From: Mageeibacillus sp. UBA5438
Lineage (GTDB): Bacteria; Bacillota; Clostridia; Saccharofermentanales; DTU023
Length of the DNA: 16,766 nt
Reading direction: 5' to 3'
Assembly (NCBI GenBank): GCA_002427535.1
Contig: DIRK01000027.1
Coordinates: 9,369 to 26,134, forward strand
Shown: positions 6,883 through 13,356 of the stretch, piece after piece
Layout: each line of letters starts with the position of its first letter
Numbering within the stretch: the stretch's first letter is position 1
Made by a program: the position numbers and the translations under genes
Notes under the pieces: model-generated
The model's input: the letters and a program-made list of their open reading frames with translations, nothing else
What the model was told of the DNA's origin: nothing
The model's database searches: none

Positions 6883-7611
6883 TTAAATTTTTCGTCTGAA
6901 AATAGTGTGATCGAGGATGCCGTCGGCGTAGTACTCTTGGCTGTACAGCACCACTTGGTTCTCGATATTGTAAGCCTGCTCGTTCAGATAAAGGATCGGA
7001 TCGCCTTCTGCGATATGAAGGATTTCGCTTAATCGTGAATCCGCAATAATAGGCTTTACTCCCGTCACATCATAAGCCACTTCTTCGTGGCAGAATTTTT
7101 CCAGAAAATGGAAGACGTTGTGTTCAAGGTCCGCGTGCGTGTAGCTGAAGTCGTCAATGATCGAGAAAGCGATGTAATCAATAAAGAAAATGGCGGGTTT
7201 TTCGTCCGCGAGTATGAGTTTGACCACCGTCAAAATGGGTGTATTCAGCGACACTTGCAGCTTTTCGGCGATCATTTCGTCGTTCGTTTTTACCTCAACG
7301 CCCAAGAGCACCGCCTGTGACTTATAGCCCGCAAAGCGCAGCATGGTGCCAAATTCCATTTCAAGATCGATGCGTGTGTTGAGGTCAACGACATGACGAT
7401 TGATGACGGTGCCGATCCCGCGGCGCCTGGAGATGAAACCGTCCTGTTCCAATATGGCGAGTGCGTCGCGTAATTGTGTGCGGCTGATTCCCAACTCGGC
7501 AGACAATTCAGTTTCTGTGGGCAGTCTGTCAGTATCTTTAAAGCGCCCGTCACGAATATCCGCAAGCAGGATATTCCATACCGTATCTCGAATGTAATGG
7601 CCGTCGGGCAT
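6883..7611 (-). CDS. GntR-family (HutC subfamily) transcriptional regulator
   Basis: A 242-residue regulator. Residues 1-70 form the GntR winged helix-turn-helix: RLPTETELSAELGISRTQLRDAL (29-51), then the wing ISRRRGIGTVI (60-70). Residues from about 85 to 240 look like a UTRA ligand-binding domain, with LPTETEL/GIG spacing and the late segment YLNEQAYNIENQVVLYSQEYY. UTRA regulators bind small metabolites and usually repress neighbouring genes. The ATG at 7609-7611 is preceded by GAGGGAAG. It lies directly upstream of ptb on the same strand, so its likely targets are itself and the branched-chain fermentation operon. The effector is unknown; a branched 2-oxoacid, acyl-CoA or amino acid would make sense but is inference. 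Confidence 0.92.
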   Translation of the reverse strand: MPDGHYIRDTVWNILLADIRDGRFKDTDRLPTETELSAELGISRTQLRDALAILEQDGFISRRRGIGTVINRHVVDLNTRIDLEMEFGTMLRFAGYKSQAVLLGVEVKTNDEMIAEKLQVSLNTPILTVVKLILADEKPAIFFIDYIAFSIIDDFSYTHADLEHNVFHFLEKFCHEEVAYDVTGVKPIIADSRLSEILHIAEGDPILYLNEQAYNIENQVVLYSQEYYADGILDHTIFRRKI

Positions 7612-7641
7612 TTAACTTCCCTCTTCACTGCTTATAAATGC

Positions 7642-7661
7642 GCTAAATTGAGCTAAACTGA
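7642..7661. repeat. Tandem 10-bp repeat upstream of the GntR gene
   Basis: Two adjacent 10-base units, GCTAAATTGA and GCTAAACTGA, differ at one position. They lie 31-50 bases before the regulator start, inside its predicted 5' leader. The period is about one helical turn, which would suit binding by a protein on one DNA face, but no function is known. Confidence 0.5.
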
Positions 7662-7704
7662 GGCCTTGTTGATCAGGGCAAGGGCTCATTATTTTGAGTG
7701 TCGT

Positions 7705-7721
7705 TATTATACATGATAATA
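7705..7721. promoter_or_regulatory. Inverted repeat over the GntR -10 box (candidate autoregulatory operator)
   Basis: TATTAT (7705-7710) and ATAATA (7716-7721) are perfect inverted arms with a five-base centre. The left arm covers the -10 box of the regulator's own promoter, the classic place for negative autoregulation. AT-rich palindromes also arise by chance, and no obvious copy is seen before ptb. Confidence 0.4.
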
Positions 7722-7734
7722 CCAGGACATTCAA
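7706..7734 (-). promoter_or_regulatory. Promoter of the GntR regulator gene
   Basis: On the minus strand TTGAAT (complement of 7729-7734) and a perfect TATAAT (complement of 7706-7711) are separated by exactly 17 bases. Transcription would begin near 7699 and leave a leader of about 88 bases containing the tandem 10-bp repeat. Confidence 0.6.
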
Positions 7735-7776
7735 TTGGCATGACTAAGTGTTTGAGTGCTGAACGGGATCATTTGC

Positions 7777-7805
7777 AGGACAGTCCGCCCCGATCGTGGT
7801 AGACT
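7777..7805 (+). promoter_or_regulatory. Candidate promoter for the pckG operon
   Basis: AGGACA (7777-7782) and TAGACT (7800-7805) are separated by 17 bases, and TG at 7797-7798 gives an extended -10. Transcription would start near 7812, some 24 bases before the pckG ATG. Both hexamers are four of six matches, so this is a moderate call. The rest of the 224-base divergent region 7612-7835 holds the GntR promoter and repeats only. Confidence 0.4.
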
Positions 7806-7835
7806 CACATAAGAATAATCAAGCGAGGAAAACGT

Positions 7836-9632
7836 ATGGTCAAGCATCGAAAATTGCAACAATGGGTGGACGAGATGACAGCGCTTCTTGAACCGGAGCA
7901 GGTGTACTGGTGTGACGGTTCCGAAGAGGAAAATGAACGTCTGTTGGAGCTTTGTGCGTCAACGGGCGCCGCGGTGAGGTTGAATGAAAATACGCGGTCG
8001 GGCTGTTATCTTTTCCGAAGTGATCCTTCTGACGTGGCGCGGGTGGAGGATCGGACCTTCATCGCTTCGTTAAAAGAAGAGGATGCGGGACCGACTAATA
8101 ATTGGATTGACCCCCACGAGCTCCGTGACACGATGACGGATCTTTACCGCGGCGCGATGCGTGGGAGAACACTCTACGTCATCCCCTTCAGCATGGGGCC
8201 GCTTGGTTCTCCGGCCGCCAAGATCGGTATTGAATTGACGGATAGCGCCTATGTGGTCACCAATATGCGCATTATGACGCGCATGGGCCAAGAGGTGCTT
8301 CAGCTGTTGGGCGAAGAGGGTGAATTTGTCCCCTGCCTCCACTCGGTCGGCGCCCCTTTGTTGCCGGGAGAAGAAGACGTTCCCTGGCCCTGTGCCCCCA
8401 TGGATAAAAAATACATCAGCCATTTCCCGGAAACGCGTGAGATTTGGTCCTACGGATCGGGTTACGGCGGGAACGCGCTGTTGGGGAAAAAATGTTTTGC
8501 GCTCCGCATCGCCTCAGTATTGGCCCGCGATGAGGGCTGGCTGGCCGAACATATGCTGATTTTGAAACTCATCTCGCCTGAGGGCAAAGTTTATTATGTT
8601 TGCGGCGCCTTCCCCTCCGCCTGCGGCAAGACAAACCTTGCCATGCTGCGCCCGACGATTCCGGGCTGGCAGGTTGAAACCGTGGGCGACGATATTTCAT
8701 GGATGCGCTTTGGTGAAGACGGGCGACTGTATGCCATTAATCCCGAGGCGGGCTTTTTCGGCGTCGCCCCGGGCACTTCATACGAATCGAACCCCAACGC
8801 CATGGACTCCGTGTGCTCGGACACCATCTTCACGAACGTCGCCTTAACCGACGACGGCGATGTCTGGTGGGAGGGTATTGACGACCCGGCGCCGCCTCAT
8901 CTGGTCGACTGGCACGGAAATGACTGGAGTCCTGACAAGAAAGAAAAGGCGGCGCATCCGAATGCCCGCTTCACAGCGCCCGCAAAAAATTGTCCCTCCA
9001 TCGCCCCCAACTGGGAAGACCCCGAGGGCGTGCCGATCGACGCGATCCTGGTCGGCGGCAGGCGCCCCTCCACGGTCCCCTTGGTGTACCAGAGCTTTGA
9101 CTGGGAGCACGGCGTTTTCTTAGGCGCCATTATGGGTTCCGAGATCACGGCCGCTGTCATCTCCGACAAGATCGGACAGGTCAGGCGCGATCCCTTCGCG
9201 ATGCTGCCCTTCATCGGCTACCATGTCGGCGACTACTTGGAGCATTGGCTTTCGATCGGTCGGGCGGCGGATGCCGACAAACTGCCAAAGATTTTCGCGA
9301 TCAACTGGTTTAGGCGCGGCGAGGACGGACATTTCCTATGGCCGGGTTTTGGCGAAAACAGCCGTGTATTAAAATGGGTGGCCGAGCGTTGCGACGGCAG
9401 CGTCGGCGCGAAGGAAACGCCCATTGGGTACATGCCCCAAATTGAAGACCTCGACCTTCAGGGCCTTGACATTCCAGAAGAAGACTTGGAGGCCATTACG
9501 ACGATTGACCCGGATGAATGGGCCGCGGAACTGGACGCGGTCGAGGCGCATTTTGAAAGTTACGGGTCGAAAATGCCAAAAGAACTGTTCGAACAGCTTC
9601 GGCGTGTTCGACAAAATTTGGAACAGGATTAG
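7836..9632 (+). CDS. pckG: Phosphoenolpyruvate carboxykinase (GTP)
   Basis: A 598-residue GTP-type PEPCK, normal length. It interconverts oxaloacetate + GTP and phosphoenolpyruvate + GDP + CO2. Visible motifs are [16 protein letters not shown] (205-220), the P-loop FPSACGKTN (259-267) with the hyper-reactive cysteine of GTP-PEPCKs, the metal-binding kinase-2 segment [10 protein letters not shown] (283-292), [18 protein letters not shown] (379-396) and the nucleotide-side [23 protein letters not shown]. These are absent from the shorter ATP-type PckA. The start ATG has AGGA 6 bases upstream. It is the first gene of a plus-strand operon, 12 bases before an aspartate-type aminotransferase. In an anaerobe it may run in either direction: gluconeogenesis from amino acids or CO2-fixing GTP formation. 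Confidence 0.96.
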   Translation: MVKHRKLQQWVDEMTALLEPEQVYWCDGSEEENERLLELCASTGAAVRLNENTRSGCYLFRSDPSDVARVEDRTFIASLKEEDAGPTNNWIDPHELRDTMTDLYRGAMRGRTLYVIPFSMGPLGSPAAKIGIELTDSAYVVTNMRIMTRMGQEVLQLLGEEGEFVPCLHSVGAPLLPGEEDVPWPCAPMDKKYISHFPETREIWSYGSGYGGNALLGKKCFALRIASVLARDEGWLAEHMLILKLISPEGKVYYVCGAFPSACGKTNLAMLRPTIPGWQVETVGDDISWMRFGEDGRLYAINPEAGFFGVAPGTSYESNPNAMDSVCSDTIFTNVALTDDGDVWWEGIDDPAPPHLVDWHGNDWSPDKKEKAAHPNARFTAPAKNCPSIAPNWEDPEGVPIDAILVGGRRPSTVPLVYQSFDWEHGVFLGAIMGSEITAAVISDKIGQVRRDPFAMLPFIGYHVGDYLEHWLSIGRAADADKLPKIFAINWFRRGEDGHFLWPGFGENSRVLKWVAERCDGSVGAKETPIGYMPQIEDLDLQGLDIPEEDLEAITTIDPDEWAAELDAVEAHFESYGSKMPKELFEQLRRVRQNLEQD

Positions 9633-9644
9633 GAGCGCTGCCAC

Positions 9645-10829
9645 ATGATTTCCAAACGAGTACAAAACATGTCTCCTTCGCAGACATTGGAGCTGAACAG
9701 CAAGATCGCAAAATTGCGTCAGGAAGGCCAAAGCATCATCGCGTTGAACAGCGGGGAGCCTGACTTTAATACACCGCCTCCCATCATCGAGGCGGCGCAC
9801 CAGGCGATGCTTTCCGGCAAGACGAAGTACACGCAGACGCCGGGTATCCCTGAACTTCGAGACGCGATCGCAAGAAAATTTAGAAGAGACAACCAACTGA
9901 TTTATTCGGCCGATGAAATCATCGTGTCAACCGGCGCCAAATACGCCTTGACCAATACCTTCATGGCGCTATGCGACCCCGGAGACGAGGTCATTATCCC
10001 GACACCCTGCTGGGTCAGCTATGTTGAAATGGTGAAGTTGGCAGGCGCAATCCCGGTGCTGGTGCCGGTGCATCCGGATAACCAGCTGGACATGGAAGCC
10101 ATAGAACAGGCCATTACAGCACGCACGAAAATACTATTATTGAACAGTCCCAATAACCCCACAGGCGCGGTCTATCCGAAAAAGAGTTTAGCGCGCGCGG
10201 CGGAGCTTGCTTTAGCGCACGATTTTTACATTGTCTCGGACGAAGTGTATGAAAAACTGATCTACGGCAGCACGCCTCACATCAGTGTCGCCTCGTTCTC
10301 TGAGGCGATCAAGGCGCGCTGTATCACGATCAACGCGCTGTCAAAGGCCTACGCGATGACAGGTTGGCGCATCGGTTACGCCGCGGGTCCTCGCGATGTC
10401 ATCAAGGCGATGTCAGCCATTCAGGGGCATACGACCTCAAACGCGACCTCTTTTGTGCAATGGGCGTCCGTCACGGCGTTGGATGGATGCGATGACTATG
10501 TTGAAACCATGCGTCAAGCGTTTGAAGCGCGGCGCGATTACTTGTATGAGCGTGTCTCAAAGTTCCCCGGTTTTCGCTGCCCCCTCCCGGATGGCGCGTT
10601 TTATTTATTCCCGGATGTCTCGGATCTTTTCGGCCGCAAATCTAACAACCGGACGATCGACGGCGCGTCGGCGCTTGCCGAATATCTGTTAGAGGAAGCG
10701 GGGGTGGCCTTGGTGCCGGGGAATGCGTTTGAAGCTCCGCGGGCGATCCGGATGACCTACTCTAATTCCATGGAGAATCTTGTGGAGGCCATGGACCGAA
10801 TCGAGCGCGCGATCTTACAACTGGCCTAA
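9645..10829 (+). CDS. Class I/II PLP-dependent aminotransferase (aspartate aminotransferase type)
   Basis: A 394-residue fold-type I aminotransferase close to the subgroup Ib aspartate aminotransferases. Visible residues are STGAKYAL (95-102, cofactor phosphate), NSPNNPTG (167-174), SDEVYEKL (198-205) with Asp199 for the pyridine nitrogen, ALSKAYAMTGWRIGY (231-245) with Lys234 as the PLP lysine, and Arg369 in IRMTYS, the substrate carboxylate arginine. It would convert aspartate + 2-oxoglutarate to oxaloacetate + glutamate. AGGAG lies 9 bases before the ATG, 12 bases after pckG, so it can supply or drain oxaloacetate for PEPCK. Substrate range in this subgroup varies (alanine, aromatic and prephenate enzymes are relatives), so aspC is likely rather than certain. 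Confidence 0.9.
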   Translation: MISKRVQNMSPSQTLELNSKIAKLRQEGQSIIALNSGEPDFNTPPPIIEAAHQAMLSGKTKYTQTPGIPELRDAIARKFRRDNQLIYSADEIIVSTGAKYALTNTFMALCDPGDEVIIPTPCWVSYVEMVKLAGAIPVLVPVHPDNQLDMEAIEQAITARTKILLLNSPNNPTGAVYPKKSLARAAELALAHDFYIVSDEVYEKLIYGSTPHISVASFSEAIKARCITINALSKAYAMTGWRIGYAAGPRDVIKAMSAIQGHTTSNATSFVQWASVTALDGCDDYVETMRQAFEARRDYLYERVSKFPGFRCPLPDGAFYLFPDVSDLFGRKSNNRTIDGASALAEYLLEEAGVALVPGNAFEAPRAIRMTYSNSMENLVEAMDRIERAILQLA

Positions 10830-10843
10830 AGAAAGGAAAACGC

Positions 10844-11071
10844 GTGGCACTCTTTAGAAAAGAATCGAAGGGCGACTTCAACACGGAATACCCTTCGGGC
10901 GAAAAACGTTTCACTAAGATCTACTCACAGGGAGTGGTCGATGGCATCGAGATCTGGGTCGATCAAGTGACAGGCGTGAATTACCTTTATCACTATTCGG
11001 GCAATTCAGGCGGCCTGACACTCCTCGTTGACCGTGAGGGACGACCCATCATCTCGACGCGACAAAGTTAA
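10844..11071 (+). CDS. Small DUF6440-like protein
   Basis: A 75-residue protein beginning at GTG, with AGGA 6-7 bases upstream. The core KRFTKIYSQGVVDGIEIWVDQVTGVNYLYH followed by SGNSGGLTLLVDREGRPII resembles the small DUF6440 family common in Firmicutes. No signal, membrane segment or catalytic motif is visible. It lies 14 bases after the aminotransferase and 14 before the hydrolase, so it is co-transcribed with them. Function is unknown and the operon does not reveal it. Confidence 0.75.
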   Translation: MALFRKESKGDFNTEYPSGEKRFTKIYSQGVVDGIEIWVDQVTGVNYLYHYSGNSGGLTLLVDREGRPIISTRQS

Positions 11072-11085
11072 ACGCTGAGTATGTT

Positions 11086-11838
11086 ATGCAGCAAGAACAC
11101 CGAGAACTGAGGCGCGATGTGCCGAACAGTGAACACGCGGTGTTGTTCATCCACGGCATTTGCAGCTCCCCTGTTTTCTTTACTGACTTTTACGCGCATG
11201 TCCCCGAAGATTGGAGCATGCGTTCCGTCCTGATTGAGGGGCACGGCGCGACCACGAAGGACTTCTCCCATTCGTCCATGGACGAATGGAGACAGCAGAT
11301 TGACGACGTGGTCGATGAATTGGCCAAACAACATCGTGCCATCCTGATCGTCGGCCATTCCATGGGCACGCTGTTTGCGATCGAGCAGAGCGTTCGCCGC
11401 CCCGATAAAATTAAGGCGCTTTTTCTCTTGGCCGTGCCTTTGAAAGCAAGACCGCATGTGAAGGCGGCCTCTCAATCAATCCGAACGGCGCTTGACTTGC
11501 CGTCAGGGGACGACCCGGCTGTTGAGGCCGCAAAAAGGCTGTACAGCATCGAGCCTGACCGCAAGGTATGGCATTATTTTGGCTTTATCCCGCGCTATTA
11601 TGAATTGCACCATGTCATGCAGGAGACAAGGGCACGGGTGCTGGACGTCGAGGTCCCGTGTTATGTGTTCCAGTCAAGGCACGATGAGATTGTGTCCGAA
11701 AAATCGTATGACATGATGGCCGAGAACCCTAACATCCAACTTCACTGGCTCGAGCATTCGGACCATAAGTACCATCCGCCCAAGGACAAGGTGTATTTGC
11801 TTCAGCGTTTTGACGCGCTCTGCCAAGTGATCGCTTGA
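11086..11838 (+). CDS. Alpha/beta hydrolase (esterase/lipase-like)
   Basis: A 250-residue alpha/beta hydrolase. The oxyanion-hole segment FIHGICSSP is at residues 21-29, the nucleophile elbow GHSMG has Ser92, and the probable acid and base are Asp200 (SRHDEIV) and His227 (HSDHKYH). The length and layout resemble monoacylglycerol lipase or carboxylesterase relatives with a short cap around residues 118-180. No signal peptide is visible, so it should be cytosolic. The ATG has only a weak ribosome binding site and lies 14 bases after the DUF6440-like gene, suggesting translation follows from upstream. Substrate is unknown. It is convergent with hsp20, 20 bases away; a short CCCA/TGGG repeat in that gap has no T run and is not called as a terminator. 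Confidence 0.88.
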   Translation: MQQEHRELRRDVPNSEHAVLFIHGICSSPVFFTDFYAHVPEDWSMRSVLIEGHGATTKDFSHSSMDEWRQQIDDVVDELAKQHRAILIVGHSMGTLFAIEQSVRRPDKIKALFLLAVPLKARPHVKAASQSIRTALDLPSGDDPAVEAAKRLYSIEPDRKVWHYFGFIPRYYELHHVMQETRARVLDVEVPCYVFQSRHDEIVSEKSYDMMAENPNIQLHWLEHSDHKYHPPKDKVYLLQRFDALCQVIA

Positions 11839-11858
11839 CCCATTTGGGGGCTTAGCCT

Positions 11859-12287
11859 TTAGTCTTCAATCTCGATTTCGATTGATTCCGGTTCAGGCTT
11901 TGCCTCCCTTTTGGGAAGGCTCAGCTCCAACACGCCGTCTTTGAACTTTCCTTTAATCTCATCGGTTTTGACCCCGCTGACATCAAAGGATCTGCGGCAA
12001 GAACCGTAAGAACGCTCTTTATAAATATAGTTCTTACGCTCTTCTGTTGTCTCGCTGTTTTGTTCCGCTGTGATCGTCAGGTATTTGCCCTCAAGATTAA
12101 TCTTGATATCTTCCTTTTTCGCGCCGGGAAGATCGGCCTCCAAAAGGAAATGGTCACCCATGTCCTGGATGTCCACTTTAAATCCGCGGACACCTGAAAA
12201 ATCCTGCAAGAACGAATTACCGAAGAAGCGATTGAAGTCACTCACTAAACCGCGGTCACGTCTGCCGTAAGGAATTAAATCAAACAT
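11859..12287 (-). CDS. Small heat-shock protein, Hsp20/alpha-crystallin family
   Basis: A 142-residue Hsp20 chaperone, typical size for bacteria. The alpha-crystallin domain runs from about residue 36 to 126, with LEADLPGAKKEDIKINLEGKYLTI-type strands and the signature GKFKDGVLELSLPK (113-126). The C-terminus carries an I-x-I motif (IEIEI, 136-140) used in oligomer assembly. It is an ATP-independent holdase for unfolding proteins. A very strong ribosome binding site (AAGGAGG, 8 bases before ATG) supports the start. An HrcA operator (CIRCE) lies 91 bases upstream, consistent with heat-shock control. Confidence 0.95.
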   Translation of the reverse strand: MFDLIPYGRRDRGLVSDFNRFFGNSFLQDFSGVRGFKVDIQDMGDHFLLEADLPGAKKEDIKINLEGKYLTITAEQNSETTEERKNYIYKERSYGSCRRSFDVSGVKTDEIKGKFKDGVLELSLPKREAKPEPESIEIEIED

Positions 12288-12317
12288 GTTATCGTCCTCC
12301 TTGTTTATTTTCGTACA

Positions 12318-12345
12318 AGTTTATTTTAATCAGTTGTTTTGACAA
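12318..12345 (-). promoter_or_regulatory. Candidate promoter of hsp20
   Basis: On the minus strand TTGTCA (complement of 12340-12345) and TAAACT (complement of 12318-12323) are separated by 16 bases. The start point would be near 12311, giving a leader of about 24 bases that contains the AAGGAGG ribosome binding site. The CIRCE would then lie upstream of this promoter rather than over its start, which is unusual. Confidence 0.4.
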
Positions 12346-12378
12346 AAAAAGTAAAAACTTTTGTAGGAAATCTGAAAT

Positions 12379-12405
12379 TTGGCACTCTAAGCATGAGAGT
12401 GCTAA
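12379..12405. promoter_or_regulatory. CIRCE element (HrcA repressor operator)
   Basis: The left arm TTGGCACTC (12379-12387) and right arm GAGTGCTAA (12397-12405) are separated by exactly nine bases. This is the CIRCE pattern TTAGCACTC-N9-GAGTGCTAA with one change (A to G at the third base). HrcA binds it and represses heat-shock genes at normal temperature. It lies in the 190-base region between divergent hsp20 (12287) and the EamA transporter gene (12478), so either or both could be controlled. hrcA itself is not in the window. Confidence 0.93.
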
Positions 12406-12421
12406 TAGTCGGATGCCTTTT

Positions 12422-12447
12422 CTTTGATATAGTTGACTGGATCAAAG
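12422..12447. repeat. Inverted repeat before the EamA transporter gene
   Basis: CTTTGAT (12422-12428) and ATCAAAG (12441-12447) are perfect 7-base arms with a 12-base loop, 30 bases before the transporter ATG. An extended -10-like TGATATAGT (12425-12433) falls inside it, so it could be an operator over a promoter for the transporter. As RNA it would be a weak AU-rich hairpin without a T run, not a terminator. Confidence 0.4.
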
Positions 12448-12477
12448 GCGATAACGAGAGGAAGAAAATAAGAGACG

Positions 12478-13356
12478 ATGAAGAAGCGGTTAGGCGTCGG
12501 CATTACAGCGGCCATCTGTTCAGCGCTGTTATTTGGAATATCGCCCGCGATTGCCAAACTGGCCTACGAGGGCGGAAGTAATCCCGTGACCATGACCTTC
12601 ACGCGCGCCTTGTTTGCGATTCCCGTCCTCATTATTATTCTCCGCCTTTTACATGTCCCGCTTCGGCCTTCGAAGGAAGAGCTCAAAGCGGTGCTGCCCG
12701 TCAGTTTCTTTGGCGCTTTTGGGACCACCATCCTGCTTTACTCCTCCTACGCTTACATTGGCGTGGGGACGGCGACGGTGCTGCACTACGTCTTTCCTGT
12801 GCTGGTCATGTTGGGCGGACTTTTGTTTTTCAAAGAAAAACTCTTATGGTGGAAGGTCCTCGCCCTCGTTTTCGGCTTTTTGGGCGTGTTGTCATTTATT
12901 GGGGAGCGGGGCCAAAATGACCCCAAAGGAGTCGTTTTAGCACTTCTTTCAAGCGTGACCTACGCGGCGCTCATGATCGGCGTTGAGCAGTCGGCCATTT
13001 CCAGAATGCATGTATTAAAGATGGCATTTTATACGAATATTATCTCGGCCACCGCATCCTTGATCTACGGTGTCGTCACGCGTTCACTTCAATTTACAAT
13101 GAGCGCTCCCGCCTGGGGCTACTCCCTGCTTGTCTCCATGATGGTGGCGATCGGGGCCGTCTCGCTTTTGAATTTTGCGATCATCCGATGCGGCGCTTCA
13201 ACAACCTCCATCATCGCGATGCTGGAGCCTTTGACCGGGGTGCTATTTGGCTACTTGCTTTTAAGGGAACAAATCACCCTGATGAACGCCTTAGGCTTCG
13301 TCCTGATTGCCGCGGGCGTCATCCTTGTGTCGCGTTTTTCAAAAGAATCCGCCTAA
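12478..13356 (+). CDS. EamA/DMT-family transporter
   Basis: A 292-residue integral membrane protein with about ten hydrophobic segments in two repeated EamA halves, the usual DMT layout. Visible points are the first helix with FGISPAIAKLAYEG (residues 19-32), YIGVGTATVLHYVFPVLVMLGGLLFFKEKL (end of the first half) and CGASTTSIIAMLEPLTGVLFGYLLLREQIT (end of the second half). Relatives export or import amino acids, metabolites or drugs; the substrate cannot be inferred. The start is chosen because the hydrophobic first helix follows directly, although the ribosome binding site is weak (GAGAGGA about 15 bases away). It is divergent from hsp20 across the CIRCE and its end overlaps the convergent lipoprotein gene by 4 bases. 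Confidence 0.92.
   Translation: MKKRLGVGITAAICSALLFGISPAIAKLAYEGGSNPVTMTFTRALFAIPVLIIILRLLHVPLRPSKEELKAVLPVSFFGAFGTTILLYSSYAYIGVGTATVLHYVFPVLVMLGGLLFFKEKLLWWKVLALVFGFLGVLSFIGERGQNDPKGVVLALLSSVTYAALMIGVEQSAISRMHVLKMAFYTNIISATASLIYGVVTRSLQFTMSAPAWGYSLLVSMMVAIGAVSLLNFAIIRCGASTTSIIAMLEPLTGVLFGYLLLREQITLMNALGFVLIAAGVILVSRFSKESA

Noticed and set aside
7799..7808. GTAGACTCAC at the pckG promoter compared with GTAGAGTACAC on the minus strand at the ptb promoter (6834-6844), as a shared regulator site
   Set aside because: The match is short and needs an indel; chance is a sufficient explanation without comparative data.
11839..11858. CCCA/TGGG inverted repeat between the hydrolase and hsp20, considered as a bidirectional terminator
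   Set aside because: The stem is only four base pairs and no T run follows on either strand.
12339..12369. A plus-strand promoter built on the perfect TTGACA at 12339-12344
   Set aside because: No hexamer at 15-19 bases matches the -10 consensus in more than three positions; the extended -10 at 12425-12433 is a better candidate for the transporter gene.
12339..12581. An 80-codon plus-strand reading frame starting at TTG between hsp20 and the transporter gene
   Set aside because: Its start coincides with a TTGACA sequence, it runs across the CIRCE and into the transporter gene in another frame, and it has no ribosome binding site.
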